A stretch of 5,018 nucleotides of DNA from an uncultured Methylophilus sp. (GTDB lineage Bacteria > Pseudomonadota > Gammaproteobacteria > Burkholderiales > Methylophilaceae): positions 1-5,018 of the forward strand of contig CAKZJM010000159.1 of NCBI GenBank assembly GCA_936943315.1, given 5' to 3'. Below the pieces are notes generated by a model. That model saw only the letters and a program-made list of their open reading frames with translations. It was not told the DNA's origin and did no database searches. Within the stretch, counting starts at the first letter, position 1. Each line of letters opens with the position of its first letter. Both the position numbers and the translations under genes were made by a program. Below are positions 1 to 5,018 of this stretch, piece after piece.

Positions 1-567
1 TTGCGACTGGCCCCGGCGTTGACGGCGTTTATGCAGCAACATCCTCAATTAGAAATCTGGCTGGATGCCGATAACCGGCATGTGGATATGGTGAGCGAAG
101 GCTACGACATGGTCATCCGTGTCACCGACCAGCCGGAAGAAGGCATGGTTGCGCGCAAGCTCGAAAATGCGGCGATGCGTTTGTGTTGCAGCCCGGAATA
201 CATTGCCCGCAACGGTATTCCTGCCTCACCACAAGCACTGGCAACGCACGCTTGCCTGACACATCGGGCCAGCGAATGGGTGTTTGCCGACCATGAACAA
301 ATTCACCGCATCCCGATTCATGCCAGATTAAGATCTAACCACGGCGAGGTGTTGCGCGATGCTGCCCTGGCCGGGCTAGGCATCACCGGATTACCCTATT
401 TTTACGTCATGGATGACTTGCAAAGCGGGCGCCTGATCGAGATTTTGACCGAATTCGGCATGCATCAGGCGGGTATTTACGCCATGTATCCTTATCACAA
501 GCAGGTGTCAGCCAATGCACTCGCATTCATCGAGCACTTAAAAAATTGGTTTGATACAGAGGCCTGA
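1..567 (+). CDS. LysR-family transcriptional regulator, C-terminal part (5' end cut by window edge)
   Basis: These 188 residues are the effector-binding domain of a LysR-type regulator, a cytoplasmic DNA-binding protein that changes transcription when a small ligand binds. The opening residues (LRLAPALTAFMQQHP) match the first strand and helix of the periplasmic-binding-protein-like fold. They are followed by the family hallmarks VDMVSEGYDMVIRV (about residues 28-41), LCCSPEYIARNGIP (about 61-74) and AALAGLGITGLPYF (about 121-134). This pattern is typical of the CrgA-like LysR subgroup. Full-length members have about 300 residues, so roughly 110, including the winged helix-turn-helix and linker helix, must lie before base 1. 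The TTG at base 1 is therefore an internal Leu codon, not a start. The gene ends in TGA 23 bases before the convergent doxX stop. Its target and ligand cannot be read from this window. Confidence 0.9.
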   Translation: MRLAPALTAFMQQHPQLEIWLDADNRHVDMVSEGYDMVIRVTDQPEEGMVARKLENAAMRLCCSPEYIARNGIPASPQALATHACLTHRASEWVFADHEQIHRIPIHARLRSNHGEVLRDAALAGLGITGLPYFYVMDDLQSGRLIEILTEFGMHQAGIYAMYPYHKQVSANALAFIEHLKNWFDTEA

Positions 568-572
568 AGCGG

Positions 573-587
573 GGTGGCTATTCCACC
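573..587. terminator. Weak hairpin between convergent stop codons, possible bidirectional terminator
   Basis: GGTGG (573-577) can pair with CCACC (583-587) across a 5-base loop, and the hairpin fills most of the 23-base gap between the LysR and doxX stops. The position is right for a shared terminator. However, the stem has only 5 pairs and no clean T-run follows on either strand, so termination activity is uncertain. Confidence 0.25.
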
Positions 588-590
588 AGA

Positions 591-995
591 TTATTCAACC
601 AACATCACCCGCTTACCGCCATCCACACTGTATCCGCCAGGGCCAAAGGCAATCACCACCAGTAACCCGCCAATAATGGTGATATTTTTGAGGAACATGA
701 TCACCTGCACCGGATCTGCCATATTGCTATGAAACATTAATGCGGCGACAAAGGTGAACACGGCAATCCCGGCGGCGGCCAGTTGCGCCTTGAAGCCAAC
801 CAGCAAGGCCAGGCCCAGGCCCAGCTCAACAAACAATGAGACTACATAGGCCACCTGCGGCAAAGGTAAGTGCGCACTTTCGATATAGGTCATGGTTCCT
901 GAAGGATCCATGACTTTGGTAATGCCACTAATGATAAAAATCAGAGATAACAAAACACGCCCCAGAAAACTGAACCAACGCTGCCGTACATTCAT
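591..995 (-). CDS. DoxX family small integral membrane protein
   Basis: This 134-residue protein is a complete DoxX-family member of usual length. Four hydrophobic segments are visible: about residues 8-26, 48-68, 70-89 and 99-117. The first runs into the family signature SGITKVMDP (23-31). The second carries a glutamate (E57) inside the membrane stretch, as is common in the family. Helix 4 is preceded by FLKN and contains IGG, and the protein ends in the typical GPGGYSVDGGKR tail. DoxX proteins sit in the cytoplasmic membrane. Their biochemical role is poorly defined in most bacteria; links to redox and thiol or oxidative-stress systems are known in mycobacteria, so no reaction is assigned here. 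The ATG at 995 is supported by a strong AAGGAG ribosome-binding site 8 bases upstream. It appears monocistronic within the window, facing LysR and divergent from the tetR efflux operon. Confidence 0.9.
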   Translation of the reverse strand: MNVRQRWFSFLGRVLLSLIFIISGITKVMDPSGTMTYIESAHLPLPQVAYVVSLFVELGLGLALLVGFKAQLAAAGIAVFTFVAALMFHSNMADPVQVIMFLKNITIIGGLLVVIAFGPGGYSVDGGKRVMLVE

Positions 996-1003
996 ACTGA
1001 TCG

Positions 1004-1009
1004 CTCCTT
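1004..1009 (-). promoter_or_regulatory. Ribosome-binding site of the doxX-family gene
   Basis: The minus strand reads AAGGAG followed by 8 bases and then ATG at 995. This is a near-consensus Shine-Dalgarno site at good spacing and fixes the doxX start. It is the best ribosome-binding site in the window. Confidence 0.85.
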
Positions 1010-1053
1010 ATCGTTATTGAACGCGCTGCTTCACCGCATTGAGCGGTAAAGAC

Positions 1054-1074
1054 ATCGGTATGACGCATGCCGGT
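1054..1074. repeat. Imperfect inverted repeat in the doxX upstream region
   Basis: ATCGGTATG (1054-1062) and CATGCCGGT (1066-1074) are inverted copies around a 3-base centre, with 7 of 9 positions complementary as DNA. The two mismatches become G-U pairs in RNA transcribed from the plus strand. The repeat lies about 60 bases upstream of the doxX start. It could be a regulator site for doxX or a leader hairpin, but short repeats like this also occur by chance. Confidence 0.3.
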
Positions 1075-1181
1075 GACCAATCCATGCCGCGGTTGACTCC
1101 CAGCGGCTCAGCCCCAATCCTGACTACCGGTGTATCACATTTGTTACTCTGCACCATTCCTGTCATAAATGCCAGAAACAT

Positions 1182-1210
1182 TTGACATTTAAAAATAACG
1201 GTGTTAAGTT
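1182..1210 (+). promoter_or_regulatory. Probable sigma-70 promoter of the tetR-adaptor-permease operon
   Basis: TTGACA at 1182-1187 is a perfect -35 consensus. After a 17-base AT-rich spacer comes TAAGTT (1205-1210), or TTAAGT at 16 bases. Each matches the -10 consensus at only 3 of 6 positions, so the -10 is the weak element. Transcription would start near 1216-1218, giving a leader of about 30 bases before the tetR ATG. The -10 lies inside the palindrome at 1196-1220, the usual layout for repression by blocking RNA polymerase. Confidence 0.6.
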
Positions 1211-1215
1211 AACAA
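1187..1215 (-). promoter_or_regulatory. Possible weak leftward promoter toward doxX, overlapping the operator
   Basis: On the minus strand TTGTTA (plus 1210-1215) and TTAAAT (plus 1187-1192) are separated by 17 bases. Each matches consensus at 4 of 6 positions. If active, it would drive doxX with a leader of about 180 bases and share the palindrome with the rightward promoter. AT-rich DNA yields such matches easily, so this is only a candidate. Confidence 0.22.
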
Positions 1216-1220
1216 CGTTA
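1196..1220. promoter_or_regulatory. 25-base palindrome, likely operator of the adjacent TetR-family regulator
   Basis: Two 12-base arms, TAACGGTGTTAA (1196-1207) and TTAACAACGTTA (1209-1220), flank a central G at 1208. Eleven of the 12 arm positions are complementary; the single mismatch is 1201/1215. The length, the symmetry and the position 26 bases before the regulator's ATG and over the predicted -10 box fit an operator bound by TetR-family dimers. A second short perfect palindrome, CTTAA-T-TTAAG, follows at 1221-1231. Assignment to this regulator is by position; binding is inferred. Confidence 0.72.
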
Positions 1221-1245
1221 CTTAATTTAAGACTCCCTTTACCCA

Positions 1246-1884
1246 ATGCCGCCCAGGGTTAAAACTGACGCCGAAAAGCATGCCGTTCGCTCCAGCATTA
1301 TGGATGCGGCCAGGGAGCTTTTTATCCATCAGGGCGTAGAAGCCGTGACCATGCGCGCCGTGGCGCAACGGGTAGGTTATTCTGCCACCAGCCTTTACCT
1401 CTACTTTAGCGATAAAGAACAACTGCTACGCGCAGTGGTGGATGCCGACGTCATCAAGCTGGCGCAAGCGCTGAAATCCACCTTGGAGATCAGTGACCCG
1501 CTGCAACGCTTTTTACAGTTCGGCCAGCATTATGTGCAATTTGCACTGACCAACCCCAATCACTACCGCATGATGTTCATGACGCAACACCCATCGTGCG
1601 ACCCCGCCTTTTCGAGCATTGAACAAAACAACCCTGAGCAGGATGCCTACGCCCAACTGATTGGGGTCGTCACCAGCGCCTGGCATGCCGGGGTGTTTAG
1701 ACCCACCCTGAACGACCCGGTATTGATTGCGCAGACTGTTTGGGCTGCCATGCACGGACTGTGCGCCTTGCAAATCAACCTGGCCGATGACGCCTGGATC
1801 AACTGGCGTCCGTTAGACACCCGTGCGCAAGCCATGATGGAGATGTGCCTGCACGGATTAATGAAAGACCCCTCTCATGAATAA
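1246..1884 (+). CDS. TetR-family transcriptional repressor with WHG-type C-terminal domain, likely regulator of the efflux operon
   Basis: This 212-residue protein is of normal TetR-family length. Residues about 13-60 form the N-terminal helix-turn-helix: the helix IMDAARELFIHQGVEAVTMRAVA is followed by the recognition region QRVGYSATSLYLYFSDKEQLL, a near-classic TetR signature. The C-terminal ligand-binding and dimerisation part contains WAAMHG (W166, H170, G171), the motif that names the WHG C-terminal domain. The role is presumably cytoplasmic repression of its own operon, relieved by an unknown ligand. The ATG at 1246 is the only plausible start: an in-frame TAA lies at 1228-1230, and the next Met (residue 19) is inside the DNA-binding helix. 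No Shine-Dalgarno sequence precedes it; the upstream bases are pyrimidine-rich. The gene overlaps the adaptor gene by 8 bases, supporting co-transcription. Confidence 0.92.
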   Translation: MPPRVKTDAEKHAVRSSIMDAARELFIHQGVEAVTMRAVAQRVGYSATSLYLYFSDKEQLLRAVVDADVIKLAQALKSTLEISDPLQRFLQFGQHYVQFALTNPNHYRMMFMTQHPSCDPAFSSIEQNNPEQDAYAQLIGVVTSAWHAGVFRPTLNDPVLIAQTVWAAMHGLCALQINLADDAWINWRPLDTRAQAMMEMCLHGLMKDPSHE

Positions 1885-1899
1885 ACCTGTCATGAATAA
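1875..1899 (+). repeat. 10-base direct repeat duplicating the adaptor start region
   Basis: TCATGAATAA occurs at 1875-1884 and again at 1890-1899, a 15-base offset that keeps frame. Each copy contains ATG-AAT-AAR, so the protein begins MNKPVMNK with two possible starts. The first copy also contains the tetR stop codon. It may be a small tandem duplication or chance. Confidence 0.6.
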
Positions 1900-2971
1900 G
1901 ACTATGATTTGCAGCGTGTGCCTGGCCATTCTGGTCAGCGCCTGCCACCAGCCGACCGAAGCCCCCGCAGCACCCCGCCCGGTATGGGTCATGACCGTAG
2001 GCGAATCCGGCCCATCGGCCTCCGCCAGTTACACGGGTGAGGTTAAATCGCGCTATGAATCCAGCATAGGCTTTCGCATTGGCGGCAAAATCATCTCCAG
2101 AGCCGTCAACGTAGGCGACCTGGTGGAAAAAGGCCAGTTAATCGCCCAACTCGACCCGAATGACACCCGCCTGAATGCACAAGCGGCAAATGCCGATGTG
2201 CAAACGGCACAAGCCAACCTGGCGCTGGCACAGGCCGAACTCGAACGCCGCCAGCAGCTCTACCGCCAGCAATTCATTTCGAAATCCGCCCTCGATAGCT
2301 ACGAAACCCAGGTCAAAACCACTCAGGCACGTCTTGAACAAGCCAAATCACAGGCAGCAGTCAGTGCGCATCAGACCGGCTACACCCAATTGGTCGCCGA
2401 CCGCTCCGGTGTGGTCGGCATGATCCAGGCCGAGCCCGGCCAAGTGGTGACTGCCGGGCAAACCATCGCCCAGATCTACGATTTGCAAACCCTGGAAATT
2501 CTGATCGCCGTGCCGGAATCGCGCATAGACCATCTGCATGTGGGGGATACGGCCAAGATTACGCTCAACGACATGCCGCAAACCTACCAGGGTCGCGTGC
2601 GCGAAATCTCCCCTGCCGCCAATAGCCAGACGCATGCATTTGACCTGCGCATCCAGTTACTGGAGGCAGAACAGCGCGTGAAATTGGGTATGACGGCACA
2701 AGTCAGCTTTACTCAGGCGCAGCCTGCGGCAGCCATCATCGTCCCGGTCACGGCCGTGTCGCAACAAAACGGGCATCCAAGCGTCTGGGTGGTTGATGCA
2801 CAACAAACCGCCCATGCCCGCCAAGTGACCACCGGCGCAATCACAGAACAGGGCATTGAAATCACTGGCGGGTTACAGCCGAATGAGAAGATTGCCACCA
2901 TAGGCATCCACACCCTCACTGAAGGCATGGCCGTGCAAGCCGTGACCCCTCGCCCAGAGGTATTGCGCTAA
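1877..2971 (+). CDS. RND efflux periplasmic adaptor (membrane fusion) lipoprotein
   Basis: This 364-residue protein links an RND pump to an outer-membrane channel in the periplasm. The N-terminus is a lipoprotein signal: a hydrophobic stretch (about 10-22) ends in the lipobox VSAC with Cys23 as the likely lipidated residue. There is no Asp at +2, so sorting is not obvious from that rule, although adaptors normally stay on the inner membrane. Domains in order are the first lipoyl half with IGFRIGGKI and VGDLVEKGQLIAQLD (about 55-95); an Ala/Gln-rich alpha-helical hairpin (about 97-165); the second lipoyl half with DRSGVVGMIQAEPGQVVTAGQ (about 175-202, split by the hairpin); a beta-barrel (about 207-280); and a membrane-proximal domain (about 285-355). 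ATG 1877 has a weak GAAAG 9 bases upstream and overlaps tetR. ATG 1892, in frame, is an alternative that keeps the lipobox. The stop shares a base with the permease start. Confidence 0.93.
   Translation: MNKPVMNKTMICSVCLAILVSACHQPTEAPAAPRPVWVMTVGESGPSASASYTGEVKSRYESSIGFRIGGKIISRAVNVGDLVEKGQLIAQLDPNDTRLNAQAANADVQTAQANLALAQAELERRQQLYRQQFISKSALDSYETQVKTTQARLEQAKSQAAVSAHQTGYTQLVADRSGVVGMIQAEPGQVVTAGQTIAQIYDLQTLEILIAVPESRIDHLHVGDTAKITLNDMPQTYQGRVREISPAANSQTHAFDLRIQLLEAEQRVKLGMTAQVSFTQAQPAAAIIVPVTAVSQQNGHPSVWVVDAQQTAHARQVTTGAITEQGIEITGGLQPNEKIATIGIHTLTEGMAVQAVTPRPEVLR
2956..2960 (+). promoter_or_regulatory. Candidate ribosome-binding site of the RND permease gene
   Basis: AGAGG lies within the last codons of the adaptor gene, 10 bases before the ATG at 2971. 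Spacing is slightly long. Together with the TAATG stop/start overlap it suggests translational coupling and favours the 2971 start over Met codons at 3025 and 3028. Confidence 0.45.
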
Positions 2972-5018
2972 TGAGCGATTTACAGCACAAGCCAGACGCA
3001 CACGAAGAGGTACAGCAGGCCTCTATGATGCACCGCTTTAACCTCTCAACCTGGGCACTCAAAAACCAGGTGCTGGTTATGTATTTTATTCTCCTGACCT
3101 TGATTGCGGGGGTGTTTGCCTACACCCACCTCGGGCAATCTGAAGACCCGCCCTTCACTTTTAAAGTGATGCTGATACGCAGCAGCTGGCCTGGCGCTTC
3201 TGCGCAAGAAGTCGAACAGCAAATCACCGACAAAATCGAGGAAAAACTGCAAGAAATTCCCTCGATTGACTACACCAGCAGTTACTCGCGCCCTGGTGAA
3301 TCCGTGGTGTTTATTGTGATCCGCGATGACACGTTCTCTGAGAAAATCCCCGAGCTGTGGTACCAGGTACGCAAAAAAATAGGCGATATCCGCCACACCT
3401 TTCCCCGCGACCTGCAAAGCCTGACGTTTAACGATGAGTTCAGTGATGTGTACGGCACCATGTATGCCATTACGGCGGATGGTCTAACCCCGCAACAACT
3501 GAAACGGCAAGCCGAGTGGGTACGTGCCCGCCTGCTCAAACTGCCCGATATAGAAAAAGTCGATTTATTTGGTGAGCAGGCCCAAAAAATCATCATCGAA
3601 ATCTCCAACCAGAAGCTGACCTCCCTGGGCATCAGTCCGGCACAGCTGGCGCAGATGCTGCAACAACAAAACACCGTTATTGGTGCGGGCACCTTTGACG
3701 CTGGCCCAGAAAGAATCCGGCTAGATGTGAGTGGCCGCTTACAGACGCTGGAAGATTTGCGCCAGTTCCCCATCCGCGCCGGTCAACAAAACCTGACGCT
3801 GGGAGACATCGCGACCATTAAACGCGGCTATGCCAACCCGCCTGCGCAACGCATACACTACAACGGCCAACCGGCCTTATTGATTGGCGTGAGCATGCAG
3901 GAAGGGGGCGATGTGGTCTCCCTAGGCAAAGCCATGCAACACACCATTAAAGAGGTGCAACAGCAGTTGCCAGTCGGCGTGCAATTGCAACTGGTGACCT
4001 CGCAGCCAGAGATCGTCCAGCACTCCGTGCACGATTTTGTGCGCTCACTGACCGAAGCGCTGGTGATTGTGCTGGCCGTGAGCCTGCTATCGCTAGGCTG
4101 GCGCACTGGCATTGTGGTGGCAGTGGCGATTCCCATAGTGCTGGCAGGCACCTTTCTGCTGATGGACTGGCTGGACATCGGCCTGCACAAAATCTCCTTG
4201 GGCGCGCTGATTCTCGCGCTGGGCTTGCTGGTGGACGATGCCATTATTGCGGTGGAAATGATGGCCTCTAAAATGGAACAAGGCTGGGAGCGCATGCAAG
4301 CAGCCTCGTTTGCCTTCACCTCTACCGCCATGCCCATGCTCACCGGGACGCTGGTCACCGTGGCAGGCTTCCTGCCCATCGCCACTGCGGTGTCATCCAC
4401 CGGGGAATACACCCGCTCCATCTTTCAGGTGTCAGCAATTTCATTGACCTTATCCTGGATTGCCGCTGTGATCGTGATCCCGTTCCTGGGCTATCACTTA
4501 CTGCCTGACGCCAAGCCTCACAGCGGAGCAAGCACTCATAATCATGACTCGATTTATGAAACCAAGTTTTACCGCCGTCTGCAAGCCACCGTCAGCTGGT
4601 GCGTGCAGCACAAAGGCAGCGTGATCCTGGCCACCATTATCCTGTTTGTGGTCTCCATGATGAGTTTCGGCAAAGTACAACAACAGTTTTTCCCTGACTC
4701 TACCCGCCTGGAAGTGGTGGTTGATCTGCGCCTGGCCGAAAACGCCAGTGACCAATCGACCGACGCCGCCGTGAAGCACCTGGAACAATGGCTGCAAGAC
4801 TGGCAAAAGAAACATGGTGCGCTACAAAATGTGGTGTCTTATGTCGGCTCTGGCGCGCCGCGCTACTATCTGCCGCTTGATGTGCAATTGGCACACCGCG
4901 CTTTTGCACAACTGGTGATTCTCACCAATGACCTGAAGCAACGTGAAGCGCTGCGCAATGACCTGCTCACTGTGTTTGAGCACGATTACCCGCAACTGCG
5001 CGCCTCAGTCATCCGCTT
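2971..5018 (+). CDS. RND efflux inner-membrane permease (AcrB/HAE-type), 3' end cut by window edge
   Basis: The frame starting at 2971 stays open to the window end, giving 682 residues of a family usually about 1,020-1,050 long. It is a proton-driven inner-membrane antiporter that works as a trimer with the adaptor. Visible parts are TM1 (about 33-50); the first periplasmic porter region (about 51-350), with WPGASAQEVEQQITDKIEEKL at 73-93; TM2-TM6 (about 355-508); a cytoplasmic linker; TM7 (about 549-567); and the start of the second porter region. The signature GLLVDDAIIAVEM (418-430) carries Asp422 and Asp423, matching the proton-relay Asp pair of AcrB TM4. The early LGQSEDPPFTFKVM stretch recalls TriC/MexK-like pumps, but substrate cannot be called. 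The start overlaps the adaptor stop (TAATG). The N-terminus is about 20 residues longer than usual before HRFNLSTWALKNQ, so Met19 or Met20 (3025/3028) are alternative starts. No stop or frameshift is seen. Confidence 0.95.
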   Translation, partial: MSDLQHKPDAHEEVQQASMMHRFNLSTWALKNQVLVMYFILLTLIAGVFAYTHLGQSEDPPFTFKVMLIRSSWPGASAQEVEQQITDKIEEKLQEIPSIDYTSSYSRPGESVVFIVIRDDTFSEKIPELWYQVRKKIGDIRHTFPRDLQSLTFNDEFSDVYGTMYAITADGLTPQQLKRQAEWVRARLLKLPDIEKVDLFGEQAQKIIIEISNQKLTSLGISPAQLAQMLQQQNTVIGAGTFDAGPERIRLDVSGRLQTLEDLRQFPIRAGQQNLTLGDIATIKRGYANPPAQRIHYNGQPALLIGVSMQEGGDVVSLGKAMQHTIKEVQQQLPVGVQLQLVTSQPEIVQHSVHDFVRSLTEALVIVLAVSLLSLGWRTGIVVAVAIPIVLAGTFLLMDWLDIGLHKISLGALILALGLLVDDAIIAVEMMASKMEQGWERMQAASFAFTSTAMPMLTGTLVTVAGFLPIATAVSSTGEYTRSIFQVSAISLTLSWIAAVIVIPFLGYHLLPDAKPHSGASTHNHDSIYETKFYRRLQATVSWCVQHKGSVILATIILFVVSMMSFGKVQQQFFPDSTRLEVVVDLRLAENASDQSTDAAVKHLEQWLQDWQKKHGALQNVVSYVGSGAPRYYLPLDVQLAHRAFAQLVILTNDLKQREALRNDLLTVFEHDYPQLRASVIR

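Larger units (their letters stand above)
996..1245. other. Intergenic region between divergent doxX and tetR
   Basis: This 250-base spacer holds the doxX ribosome-binding site on the left. It has two small inverted repeats in the middle: ACCGC/GCGGT at 1033-1047, and a 9-base-arm imperfect palindrome at 1054-1074. On the right are the tetR promoter and operator. The right third (about 1160-1240) is clearly more AT-rich than the left part. I see no convincing small ORF or RNA gene in it, and no clear promoter close to doxX. Confidence 0.7.

Noticed and set aside
1..3. TTG at base 1 as a true start codon of a short 188-residue protein
   Set aside because: The protein begins at the first strand of the LysR effector domain, and a full LysR protein needs about 110 residues more, so this is a window-edge truncation.
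510..530. His-containing stretch in the permease linker (residues about 509-525; four His) as a metal-binding site indicating a metal pump
   Set aside because: The residue numbers given here are protein positions, coded by about 4495-4545. The stretch is in the cytoplasmic linker between TM6 and TM7, which varies in this family. The EDPPFT segment and the Asp-Asp TM4 motif fit drug/hydrophobic-type pumps rather than CusA-type metal pumps.
1033..1047. ACCGC/GCGGT hairpin upstream of doxX as a terminator or riboswitch element
   Set aside because: The stem has only 5 pairs with no T-run and no conserved riboswitch features around it, so no function is assigned.
1222..1422. Minus-strand open frame over the tetR start and promoter region
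   Set aside because: It is antisense to the conserved helix-turn-helix of the TetR protein and lacks a recognisable product.
2175..2423. Plus-strand open frame within the adaptor gene in another frame
   Set aside because: It lies inside the alpha-hairpin and lipoyl coding region. Its composition (many Arg, Pro, Ser and Asn) is that of an out-of-frame reading.
3282..3773. Minus-strand open frame of 163 codons inside the permease gene
   Set aside because: Also antisense to the well-supported permease. Composition is biased (many Ser, Arg and Cys) and no known family is recognisable.
3858..4421. Long open frame (187 codons) on the minus strand inside the permease gene
   Set aside because: It is antisense to the continuous, clearly homologous RND permease frame. 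Its translation is rich in Ser, Thr, Met and Cys with no recognisable domain, as expected for a shadow frame.
4498..4909. Overlapping minus-strand open frames near the window end
   Set aside because: They lie opposite TM7 and the second porter region of the permease and show no domain features.

Overview
The window looks like chromosomal DNA of a Gram-negative proteobacterium. It encodes a lipoprotein-type periplasmic adaptor and an RND permease, which need a two-membrane envelope, and a CrgA-like LysR regulator and a DoxX protein of types common in beta- and gammaproteobacteria. Base composition is moderate and even, and no gene stands out as foreign. A betaproteobacterium, perhaps a methylotroph of the Methylophilaceae, is my guess from general resemblance only; no marker gene fixes it.

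Layout. Positions 1-567 (+) hold the C-terminal effector-binding part of a LysR-family regulator whose DNA-binding half lies before the window. It converges on a small four-helix DoxX-family membrane protein (591-995, -), with only 23 bases between the two stop codons. A 250-base spacer (996-1245) separates doxX from a rightward operon. The part of the spacer next to the operon has a consensus -35 box and a 25-base near-perfect palindrome. Then come a TetR-family regulator with a WHG-type C-terminal domain (1246-1884), an RND periplasmic adaptor lipoprotein (1877-2971) and an RND inner-membrane permease (2971 to beyond the window end; 682 codons visible). The permease reading frame is open to the edge.

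How the genes work together. The three rightward genes overlap (8 bases, then 1 base) and form a classic self-regulated efflux operon. The regulator probably binds the palindrome over its own promoter and represses all three genes until a ligand, probably a pump substrate or related toxic compound, releases it. Adaptor and permease would form the inner-membrane and periplasmic parts of a tripartite pump. No outer-membrane channel gene is visible; it could lie downstream or be supplied from elsewhere. The same palindrome also covers a weak possible leftward promoter toward doxX, so doxX might be co-regulated, but this is speculative.

Novelty. I see no undescribed system here. The most checkable points are the operator/promoter arrangement, the duplicated start region of the adaptor gene, and the poor ribosome-binding context of the regulator gene.
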